Positions 9,241 through 16,569 of a stretch of 64,000 bases of DNA are shown piece by piece (within the stretch, counting starts at the first letter, position 1; every line of letters starts with the position of its first letter). Made by a program: the position numbers and the translations under genes. This stretch comes from Prolixibacter denitrificans (GTDB lineage Bacteria > Bacteroidota > Bacteroidia > Bacteroidales > Prolixibacteraceae), in contig NZ_PYGC01000010.1 of the NCBI RefSeq assembly GCF_003014495.1, positions 62,001 to 126,000 of the forward strand, given 5' to 3'. The notes under the pieces are model-generated. The model worked only from the letters and a program-made list of their open reading frames with translations, was not told the origin of the DNA and searched no databases.

Positions 9241-9280
9241 AAATAAAAAAACATCGGCGGTTCACAGAGTAAACCGCCGA
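9241..9280 (-). terminator. intrinsic terminator after the small CXXC gene
   Basis: The arms TCGGCGGT (9254-9261) and ACCGCCGA (9273-9280) enclose an 11-nt loop. On the minus strand they are followed by the T-rich tract complementary to 9241-9252. It sits between the small CXXC gene and murU, so murU may be transcribed by read-through or from its own promoter. Confidence 0.75.
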
Positions 9281-9303
9281 CATCATGTATTCTGTTGAAT
9301 AAA

Positions 9304-9435
9304 TTAACTTTTTACTTTCCGAGGCTTGCAGACCTTTTTTTCCTTCAAGGTCACTTTGCCGCATTTCTTGCACTCGTACTTAGGATTCTCAGGAGGTTTG
9401 TACTCCTTCTTCGACTTACACAAAGTTTTTGACAT
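9304..9435 (-). CDS. 43-residue Lys/Cys-rich small protein with CXXC
   Basis: This very short gene encodes a basic protein starting MSKTLCKSKKEYKPPENPKY, followed by ECKKCGKV and a tail with one further Cys (VCKPRK). With Cys at positions 6, 22, 25 and 36 it could bind one zinc ion as a minimal ribbon. Over a quarter of its residues are Lys. I recognise similar tiny proteins as recurrent in Bacteroidota but know no function; nucleic-acid or ribosome binding is a guess from charge. It lies 19 bp downstream of the AmgK-RapZ fusion on the same strand, and a terminator follows immediately, so these two genes probably form a transcription unit. Confidence 0.7.
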   Translation of the reverse strand: MSKTLCKSKKEYKPPENPKYECKKCGKVTLKEKKVCKPRKVKS

Positions 9436-9454
9436 AACTACTTTTTGCTACTAA

Positions 9455-10885
9455 TCACAGAGCTTCCTGCTCTCTGTGGAAAGTAACAACACGAACCGGA
9501 TATTTGTTTTTCAGGTGTTCTGTAAGCCGTTCCGCCGCGTACACCGAGCGATGCTGCCCTCCGGTACACCCAAAACTCACCATCAGATGGTTAAACTTGC
9601 GTTCGATATATTTCTCCACGCTTTGATCGACCAAATTGAAAACAGGCCGGAGAAAATCTTCCATTTCCGATTCTTCTTCAAAGAAAGAAATGACTTCCGG
9701 GTCTTTTCCCGTCAGGGTTTTGTATTGATCGTACCTACCGGGATTGTGCACAGCGCGACAGTCAAAAATATAGCCGCCTCCGTTCCCGGAAGGATCTTGT
9801 GGTACTCCTTTCTTATATGAAAAGCTGGTAATCCGAACCGTCATTTCATCCTGCTTCGACGCAATCTTCTTCAGTGTTTCTGATTCCGGCAACGAACGGA
9901 GAACCTTTTCCAGTTCCGGCAACTCAATTGGGAACGAAAATTTATCGAGCACAATCACCAGGTTCTCCAACGCATACGGGATACTCTTCAGGAAGTGCTC
10001 TTTCTTTTCATAAAATCCACGGAATCCATACGCCCCCATCGACTGCATCATACGAATCAAAACGTAGCCGTAGAAATATTCACGGAAATCTTTCCGGTTA
10101 ACCGGATGATATTTTTCTAATTCATCGAGATATGCTTCCAGTAACTCATCTCGAACCGGTTGCGGAATGTCGGCTTTCGAATCATACAGCAATGATGCCA
10201 AATCGTATTGCAACGCTCCTTTTCGTCCTCCCTGGTAATCGATGAACCAGGGTTCGCCGTCCATCAACATCACGTTGCGACTTTGGAAATCGCGATAGAG
10301 GAAAAAGTCTCTTTCAACCTCCAGCAAATAATCGGTGAAACGCTGAAAATCGTCCTCCAGCGATTGTTCGTCGAACGAAATCTTGGCCAACTTCAGAAAA
10401 TAATACTTGAAGTAGTTCAGGTCCCACATCATCGATTGCCGATCGAATGCATCGCGCGGATAACAATAGCTATAATCGATATTCTTCCCGGCCTCAATCT
10501 GTACTTTTGGCAACTGCGACACCACCTTGCGGTACACATCGACTATCTTCTCCGAAAAACCATCTTTTTCACGAACATCACTCAGAAACTGGAACAAGGT
10601 GGTATTCCCCAAATCCTGCTGCAGATAAATATGCTTTTCGGTTTCCTCGCTGTATATCTCCGGCGCATTGATACCACTTGTCCGCAACGCTTTCGAAAAT
10701 TCGATAAACGCCCGGTTTTCTTTATCGTCTTCATTCCAGGCACCAATCACGTTACGTTTGTCCGAAACCAACCGGCAATATTCCCGATAGGAACCGGAAG
10801 GTGGCAATACCTCGATATCCGTTACTTTCTCGCCAAACGTTTTCTCAAATAATCCGATGATATGTTGTTGTGTCGTCTTTTTCAA
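9455..10885 (-). CDS. amgK: AmgK-like amino-sugar kinase fused to a RapZ C-terminal domain
   Basis: This 476-residue protein joins two domains. Residues about 10-320 form an aminoglycoside-phosphotransferase-type kinase, with a Brenner-type catalytic loop YRDFQSRN (catalytic D199, N204) and metal-binding D216 in FIDYQGG, as in AmgK, the anomeric MurNAc/GlcNAc kinase. Residues about 348-476 are the RapZ C-terminal domain, with FDCRAVHNPGRY and GCTGGQHRSVYAAERL. In E. coli RapZ this domain senses glucosamine-6-phosphate and binds small RNAs. The Walker-bearing N-terminal half of RapZ is absent. With murU nearby, the likely role is recycling of peptidoglycan amino sugars with a built-in sensor or RNA-binding module (inference). 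Upstream DNA to 11124 is non-coding. Confidence 0.88.
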   Translation of the reverse strand: MKKTTQQHIIGLFEKTFGEKVTDIEVLPPSGSYREYCRLVSDKRNVIGAWNEDDKENRAFIEFSKALRTSGINAPEIYSEETEKHIYLQQDLGNTTLFQFLSDVREKDGFSEKIVDVYRKVVSQLPKVQIEAGKNIDYSYCYPRDAFDRQSMMWDLNYFKYYFLKLAKISFDEQSLEDDFQRFTDYLLEVERDFFLYRDFQSRNVMLMDGEPWFIDYQGGRKGALQYDLASLLYDSKADIPQPVRDELLEAYLDELEKYHPVNRKDFREYFYGYVLIRMMQSMGAYGFRGFYEKKEHFLKSIPYALENLVIVLDKFSFPIELPELEKVLRSLPESETLKKIASKQDEMTVRITSFSYKKGVPQDPSGNGGGYIFDCRAVHNPGRYDQYKTLTGKDPEVISFFEEESEMEDFLRPVFNLVDQSVEKYIERKFNHLMVSFGCTGGQHRSVYAAERLTEHLKNKYPVRVVTFHREQEAL

Positions 10886-11124
10886 TGCATCAATGGTTTT
10901 AGCAGTTCAAATGTAAGGATTCGCCCGGAAATTCTAAAGCTATCTGTCCGGCGTAAAGAAAAGCATTTTTCGTTGAACAGGAATCATAACGCCAGCGCAA
11001 ATTCCATTCCCCGTGTCGTTTCCGATAGCTTTAACTAAAGTATCAAATCAAAATCACTGAGGCCGTTTCAAACTTTTTCAGTAAATTATTTGTACTAATA
11101 AACGTAGCCTAATCTAACAGACAT

Positions 11125-13146
11125 ATGAAAAAATACCCAAACATATTTCCCGCCATCAGTACCGTATTTCTAATCATCGCTGCCATATTCATTTTAAGTC
11201 GCTGCGAGGAAAACCCAACCACTTCCCGAACAGTCGTCTCTCCCGACGAAACACTGAACGTGACCTTCTATCTCGACCACGAAGGAAAACCCTTCTATTC
11301 GGCCAAACTGGGCGAAAAACCACTATTCTATAAATCGCAACTGGGCTTCGAATTAAAAGGCGCTCCCAATCTACTCGATGATTTCGTTGCCACCCGGTTC
11401 GACCGCGATCAGGTCGACCAAACCTGGACACAGCCCTGGGGTGAGCAAAAGGAGATTCGGAACAACTACCGTGAGTTAAAGATTGAACTGAAAGAACAGC
11501 ATGGTTTGCACCGGAAAATGAACATTATATTCAGAGTGTACAACGAAGGCTTTGCTTTCCGTTACGAGTTCCCGGGGCAAGAAAACCTGAAAGATTTCGA
11601 AATATCCAACGAAGTGACAGGGTTCGCCTTCAGCGGCGACCACACTGCCTGGTCGATTCCGGCATATGGCGACAACCGTTACGAGTATCTTTACACCAGC
11701 CATCCTCTTTCAGAATTAACAGATACTGTTTGTACACCGCTTACGCTGGAAACCAAAAGCGGAAACTATATCAGTATACATGAAGCTGCACTGGTCGATT
11801 ATGCTTCCATGTCATTATATCATTCGGGAAATAATAAACTGCGTTGCGATCTGGTGCCGTGGTCCGATGGTGTGAAAGTAAAAACATCAGCTCCCCGGGT
11901 TACTCCCTGGCGGACCGTTCTGGTTTCCTCAACCGCCGCCGGATTGATGAATTCACGAATGCTCCTCAACCTGAATGAGCCGAATCAACTGGGAGATGTT
12001 TCCTGGATAAAACCAACAAAATTTGTAGGAATCTGGTGGTCGTTGCACCTCGGAAAAGAAACCTGGCAGTACTCTCCCACACATGGAGCTAACACGCAAA
12101 ATGTGATGAAGTACATCGACTTTGCCGCGAAGGCCGGCATTGGGGCAGTGCTCGTCGAAGGTTGGAACCAAGGCTGGGAAGACTGGAAATTCAGTTTCAC
12201 CAAGCCTTATCCCGATTTCGACATCAAAAAAATAACCGACTACGCGCGCAAAAAGGGTGTGCAGCTAATCGGTCACAATGAGACCGGCGCTGATGTAGCC
12301 AATTACGAACAGCAACTCGACTCAGCTTTTAACTTCTATCAAAAATACGGTGTTCATTATGTGAAAACCGGTTACGTTGGTTCGCGCGTTAACGGCAAAG
12401 AGTGGCATCACGGCCAGTTCATGGTCAACCATTATTTGCGTGTGGTTCAGGAAGCAGCCAAACGTCACATCATGCTCGATGTTCATGAGCCCATCATCCC
12501 TACTGGTTTGCGACGAACCTATCCCAATCTAATGTCGGGAGAAGGGGCCCGCGGACAGGAATATAATGCGTGGAGCGAAGATGGCGGCAACCCGCCGGAA
12601 CACACAACCATTCTGCCTTTTACCCGCTTGCTGGCTGGCCCGATGGACTTTACACCTGGTATTTTTGAGCTTACGCTGAAAGACAAGCCCAACAACCAGG
12701 TAAATACAACGCTGGCCAAGCAATTAGCACTTTATGTTGTACTCTACAGTCCGCTGCAAATGGTTCCCGATTTACCCGAGAACTACCAGGGCCACCCGGC
12801 TTTTCAATTCATTCACGATGTTCCCGTCGATTGGGAGTATTCCAAAGCTATTAATGGTGAAATTGGCGATTATGTAACGGTTATCCGGAAAGACCGGAAT
12901 AGCCGCGATTGGTACCTGGGAGCTATTACGGATGAAGACCCGCGAAAGATTGAAGTTCCGTTAAGTTTCCTGGCAAAGGGAAGAAAATACACGGCCGAGA
13001 TGTACCTCGACGGGCCACAGGCCAACTACAGCAACAACCCGGTATCCATTGAGATCACCAAAAAGGAAGTTAACCGTCGTACCACATTACGCCTGAACTT
13101 AGCCCCCGGCGGAGGTGCTGCCATCCGCTTTACTCCCGCCCGGTAA
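11125..13146 (+). CDS. GH97 glycoside hydrolase, SusB-like inverting type
   Basis: This 673-residue protein has the three-part GH97 layout: N-terminal beta-sandwich (about 35-290), TIM barrel (about 300-580) and C-terminal sandwich. Barrel motifs include KFVGIWWSLHLGK, EGWNQGWEDW, VKTGYVGSR, DVHEPI and SGEGARGQEYNAW. The glutamates of the latter two fit the inverting SusB alpha-glucosidase group; the retaining GH97 alpha-galactosidases instead have an Asp nucleophile where this protein has VKTGY. The N-terminus is a membrane-spanning signal with Cys27 in the sequence ILSRC; Arg before the Cys is not a standard lipobox, so lipoprotein status is uncertain. No SusC/SusD pair is adjacent. Confidence 0.9.
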   Translation: MKKYPNIFPAISTVFLIIAAIFILSRCEENPTTSRTVVSPDETLNVTFYLDHEGKPFYSAKLGEKPLFYKSQLGFELKGAPNLLDDFVATRFDRDQVDQTWTQPWGEQKEIRNNYRELKIELKEQHGLHRKMNIIFRVYNEGFAFRYEFPGQENLKDFEISNEVTGFAFSGDHTAWSIPAYGDNRYEYLYTSHPLSELTDTVCTPLTLETKSGNYISIHEAALVDYASMSLYHSGNNKLRCDLVPWSDGVKVKTSAPRVTPWRTVLVSSTAAGLMNSRMLLNLNEPNQLGDVSWIKPTKFVGIWWSLHLGKETWQYSPTHGANTQNVMKYIDFAAKAGIGAVLVEGWNQGWEDWKFSFTKPYPDFDIKKITDYARKKGVQLIGHNETGADVANYEQQLDSAFNFYQKYGVHYVKTGYVGSRVNGKEWHHGQFMVNHYLRVVQEAAKRHIMLDVHEPIIPTGLRRTYPNLMSGEGARGQEYNAWSEDGGNPPEHTTILPFTRLLAGPMDFTPGIFELTLKDKPNNQVNTTLAKQLALYVVLYSPLQMVPDLPENYQGHPAFQFIHDVPVDWEYSKAINGEIGDYVTVIRKDRNSRDWYLGAITDEDPRKIEVPLSFLAKGRKYTAEMYLDGPQANYSNNPVSIEITKKEVNRRTTLRLNLAPGGGAAIRFTPAR

Positions 13147-13178
13147 CCATATTTACAACCGTTTTTGCAAAAAAAAAA

Positions 13179-13204
13179 GAGGATGTCCTTTTCAGAACAT
13201 CCTC
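13179..13204. terminator. hairpin after GH97, T-run only on the minus strand
   Basis: The arms GAGGATGT (13179-13186) and ACATCCTC (13197-13204) form a stable stem. The preceding A-run (13169-13178) would be a U-run for a minus-strand transcript, while the plus strand has no U-tract. No minus-strand gene is visible to use it, so its direction is unclear. Confidence 0.5.
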
Positions 13205-13216
13205 TCCGTGTTAAAG

Positions 13217-13283
13217 GCATTTATCAAGCAACTTTAATCATCAACCAAATCAACACCTGATAGAATTTTGATAAATGCTTTTT
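13217..13283 (+). terminator. large-loop inverted repeat with T-run
   Basis: The perfect 11-bp arms GCATTTATCAA (13217-13227) and TTGATAAATGC (13268-13278) are separated by 40 nt and followed by five T residues. This probably terminates GH97 transcription. The loop size resembles that of the M16 terminator at 8154-8219. Confidence 0.55.
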
Positions 13284-13748
13284 AACGAAAATTGTTTCCG
13301 GGATATCATGACCATTTTCCCGCAACATTTTCACTTTAGTAAACAACGGGAAAGCTCCATGGTTTACGTCGCGCGCCGCTTTTAAGAATAATTCTTAATA
13401 ATAAACATTACTTGATTAACTTCTTGGCAAGATACCCCGGAAAGAATTATCTAAAGTAACGTTTGGGGCTATTTTAAGGTACTCCAGTTTTCGTTTTCTC
13501 TCATTTGCAAAGCTCAATTCATCGTCCTACAGTGCAAAAACATCATTTTCGCGAACGAACGAAATAATCGCAGGTTTCCAGCGCCGCTGAAATCATTCAA
13601 AAGAAAGAAGTATAAAACCAATGGTAACATCTCTTCACATTATTAAACAGGAAATTCTTTTCGCCGTGGAAGCTTTATTGTAAATTTAAGGAAGCAGAGC
13701 AATTGCACGTTAAATTACTCACTTGTAGAATCACAAAATACCTGAGAT
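13284..13748. other. non-coding stretch upstream of the DsrE-like gene
   Basis: About 465 bp without a credible gene on either strand. The DNA is AT-rich near both ends. I could not identify a complete promoter, although the DsrE-like gene at 13749 must be served from here. Confidence 0.5.
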
Positions 13749-14096
13749 ATGAAAGATCATGACGATCACTTAGCAGTTATTTGGGCAAGTGGCGATCCGG
13801 ATGTTGCCGAAAAGGTTTGCCTCATGTACACCCACAACGCGCATCTTCAACATTGGTTTCAGGAAGTGCGGTTAATCGTATGGGGTCCATCGGCCAAGCT
13901 GCTGACCGAAAACGAAAGTTTACAAAACCAGATACGTGACATGCTGAATAACGGACTCACCGTTGAAGCCTGCGCGACGTGTGCCAGTATGTACGGCATA
14001 ACCGATCAACTCCATCAGCTGGGCATCGACGTGCGTCCGATGGGCGTACCGCTAACCAGTTACCTGAAAGACGGCTGGAAAGTGCTCACATTCTGA
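13749..14096 (+). CDS. DsrE/DsrF-like small protein
   Basis: This 115-residue protein has the alternating beta-alpha pattern of the DsrE family: VIWASGDPDVAEKVCLMY at the start, then VRLIVWGPSAKLL, and a central Cys pair in VEACATCASMYG. Family members relay sulfur through a reactive cysteine in tRNA thiolation (TusD-like) or sulfur oxidation; many single-gene copies like this one have no assigned role. It has no signal peptide. It stands alone on the plus strand and converges with the creatininase-family gene 17 bp away, with no strong terminator between them. Confidence 0.8.
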   Translation: MKDHDDHLAVIWASGDPDVAEKVCLMYTHNAHLQHWFQEVRLIVWGPSAKLLTENESLQNQIRDMLNNGLTVEACATCASMYGITDQLHQLGIDVRPMGVPLTSYLKDGWKVLTF

Positions 14097-14113
14097 TCTC
14101 CTGAATATCAGAG

Positions 14114-14884
14114 CTAATCCGGGTCGATGTACATATCTTCCGGAGTTGTTGTAGCCATATCGTAAAAAAAGGTACCAACCTTTTCGGAAACATGCCGGAA
14201 AAAGCCTTCGCCTTTCTCCCTTGTAGCCTCTTTCGGATTTCCGATTCCGGTGTCAGAAGTTACCTGCGTCCATTTGCGTTCGGACCAGGCCCAACCTTCG
14301 CGTAAAGCCGGAATACGGGGAACTTTCGCTTTACCTTCGCCAGCATCTTCCAGCGAGCGCACCAAATCGGGTCGAAACAATTGCATCAGGCTGGTTTCCA
14401 TCTCGCCGGCATGTTCACCGACATCTTCAAAAAAGTCCTCTATTCCGGGCATTTTGAACCAATGGCACTGCGACAGCAACATTTCCGGAAAACGAAGATT
14501 TAATTCCCGGATGTGCATTTTAAAGTCGTTGCCACCGTGCGAATTCAAAATCACCAGCTTCTTTATTCCCTGACGATTCAGCACAGTAATCAAATCGTCG
14601 AGAATCGCCAACTGCGTCGAGGGATTCAGGTTCATATCAAGTTTCACATCCGGCTGTCCGGTATTCACACCATAAGCAATAGCCGGTAAAACAATCACTT
14701 TCGCTCCTTTTTCCCATGCGATTTTTGCCGATTCCCAGGCAAAATATTCCGATTCAAAAACATCGGTGGCATAGGGTAAGTGGAGATTGTGAGCCTCGGT
14801 GGCCCCCCAGGGAAGAATAGCCAGTTCATAATCAATTTCACGAACGGTTTTCCAATTGGTTTCAGCAAGAATATACGGTCTCAT
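14114..14884 (-). CDS. creatininase-family amidohydrolase
   Basis: This 256-residue cytoplasmic protein belongs to the creatininase/formamidase metal-dependent amidohydrolases. Expected metal ligands are visible: Glu and His in GATEAHNLHLP, Asp in YATDVFE, His in LNSHGGND and Glu in EHAGEMETSL. Characterised members act on creatinine, mycofactocin precursor peptide or the formamide of the F420 and riboflavin routes; nothing nearby selects among these. The ATG at 14884 gives a protein of normal length. It shares a 213-bp divergent region with the Memo/AMMECR1 gene. Confidence 0.88.
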   Translation of the reverse strand: MRPYILAETNWKTVREIDYELAILPWGATEAHNLHLPYATDVFESEYFAWESAKIAWEKGAKVIVLPAIAYGVNTGQPDVKLDMNLNPSTQLAILDDLITVLNRQGIKKLVILNSHGGNDFKMHIRELNLRFPEMLLSQCHWFKMPGIEDFFEDVGEHAGEMETSLMQLFRPDLVRSLEDAGEGKAKVPRIPALREGWAWSERKWTQVTSDTGIGNPKEATREKGEGFFRHVSEKVGTFFYDMATTTPEDMYIDPD

Positions 14885-15097
14885 AGCTCGTCAGTTTTTC
14901 CCGAAAATAGTCATTTTCAGAATAGAATGCCATTCATCCGGCAATTCCGTACCGATATGGGATTTTATCCCGGTACTATTTATACTTATTATAATCAACA
15001 CCATACGAATATTTCACAACCAATAATCTCCGACAATTCTTGATGGATGATTCAAGCTATTTCTTAATTTTAGAGGTAAACCAATAATACCTGAGCC

Positions 15098-16567
15098 ATG
15101 AGAACAAACATTTTGTTTCGGGTCATCGTGGTTTTGCTGCTGCTATTCCCTGGACAGCTGCTAGCACAAGACAGGCAGCCTGCCGTAGCCGGTTCCTTCT
15201 ATCCGGGAAATGCAGATGCGTTGAAAAAAGAGCTGAGTCAACTCTTTCAAAATACGAGTACTCAAACTGATTCGTCAATTGCCGCCCTGATTGTTCCCCA
15301 TGCCGGTTACATTTTTTCAGGAAAAGTAGCCGCCACCGGATACGCCCAAATTCCTATCGGGAAAGCATACAAGAATGTGTTTGTCATTGGCGTATCACAC
15401 CGCGTTCGTTTCAGCGGCGTTTCCATTTATCCTCACGGGAATTACATTACGCCGTTGGGGAAAATTCAGGTAAACGACACATTAGCCGAGAAGCTAATAG
15501 CAGAGAACAGCTTCATCCATTTTGTTCCCGAAGCACACCAAAGTGAACACTCTATTGAAGTTCAGTTGCCTTTTCTGCAATATCATTTGAAAAAGGGATA
15601 TCGCATTGTTCCCATTCTGACCGGTGATTCCAATCCGGCCACTACCCGGAAACTGGCGGAAGCACTTCTGCCCTACTTTACCAGCGACAATCTCTTCATC
15701 ATCAGCACCGATTTTTCGCACTATCCTGCCAATGCAACCGCACAAAAAGTAGATAAGGAAACAGCTGATGCAATTCTTTCCGGGAAACCGGAGCAATTGC
15801 AAAAGGTTTGTCAAGAAACAGCCCCCAATCCGCCGGAAAATGTGTTAACCCGCCTCTGCGGCGAAAGTGGCGTGCTCACACTCATGGAGATGGTCTCGGG
15901 AAAACCTGACTATCATTACCATCAAATTATTTATCAGAATTCCAGCGTTAGCTCTGCAGGCGATCCCAGCCGGGTAGTTGGTTACTATGCTATTTCGGTA
16001 ACAAGAGACAACGAGCAGACATTTCATCTGACCGAAAATGACCAAAGCTATTTACTCAAACTGGCCAGAAGCAGCATTGAAACCTATTTAAAATCCGGCA
16101 CAGTGCAGAAAATTGCCCCAGGTTATCCTGAAGGCCTTCAGCAACATTGTGGTGCCTTTGTCACACTGATCGAAGATGGAAAATTACGTGGTTGCATCGG
16201 GCAATTCAATCCGTCGATTCCATTGGTGGAAGTCGTCCGGAATATGGCGATTGCCGCCGCCACCAAAGACACGCGTTTTCAGCCGGTTCTGCTATCCGAA
16301 ATGAAATCCATTGAAATCGAAATTTCAGTTCTGACTCCGCTGCACAAAATCAAAAATGTGGAGGAATTCACTCCTGGGAAACAAGGTATTTACATCAAAA
16401 AAGGGAACCGTGGCGGAACATATTTACCGCAGGTAGCCGAGCAAACCGGTTGGGACCGGGAAAAAATGCTCAGCCATTGCGCCCGCGACAAAGCCGGCAT
16501 CGGTTGGAACGGCTGGAAAGATGCCGAACTATACACCTATGAAGCCATTGTTTTTCATGAAAAATAA
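15098..16567 (+). CDS. amrB-amrA: AmmeMemoRadiSam system: Memo-AMMECR1 fusion with signal peptide
   Basis: This 489-residue protein fuses the B (Memo) and A (AMMECR1) components. Residues 1-24 (MRTNILFRVIVVLLLLFPGQ, then LLAQ) form a clear signal peptide, unusual for this family. The Memo domain (about 27-295) is LigB-like, with the three metal ligands known from human MEMO1 conserved: His in VPHAGYIF, His in GVSHRVRF and Cys in RLCGESG. The AMMECR1 domain (about 310-489) has the hallmark LRGCIGQF. The gene opens a three-gene operon: a 2-nt gap precedes the membrane protein, and the radical SAM enzyme follows that. The biochemical function of the system is unknown; Memo proteins bind iron or copper. 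Confidence 0.93.
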   Translation: MRTNILFRVIVVLLLLFPGQLLAQDRQPAVAGSFYPGNADALKKELSQLFQNTSTQTDSSIAALIVPHAGYIFSGKVAATGYAQIPIGKAYKNVFVIGVSHRVRFSGVSIYPHGNYITPLGKIQVNDTLAEKLIAENSFIHFVPEAHQSEHSIEVQLPFLQYHLKKGYRIVPILTGDSNPATTRKLAEALLPYFTSDNLFIISTDFSHYPANATAQKVDKETADAILSGKPEQLQKVCQETAPNPPENVLTRLCGESGVLTLMEMVSGKPDYHYHQIIYQNSSVSSAGDPSRVVGYYAISVTRDNEQTFHLTENDQSYLLKLARSSIETYLKSGTVQKIAPGYPEGLQQHCGAFVTLIEDGKLRGCIGQFNPSIPLVEVVRNMAIAAATKDTRFQPVLLSEMKSIEIEISVLTPLHKIKNVEEFTPGKQGIYIKKGNRGGTYLPQVAEQTGWDREKMLSHCARDKAGIGWNGWKDAELYTYEAIVFHEK

Positions 16568-16569
16568 AC

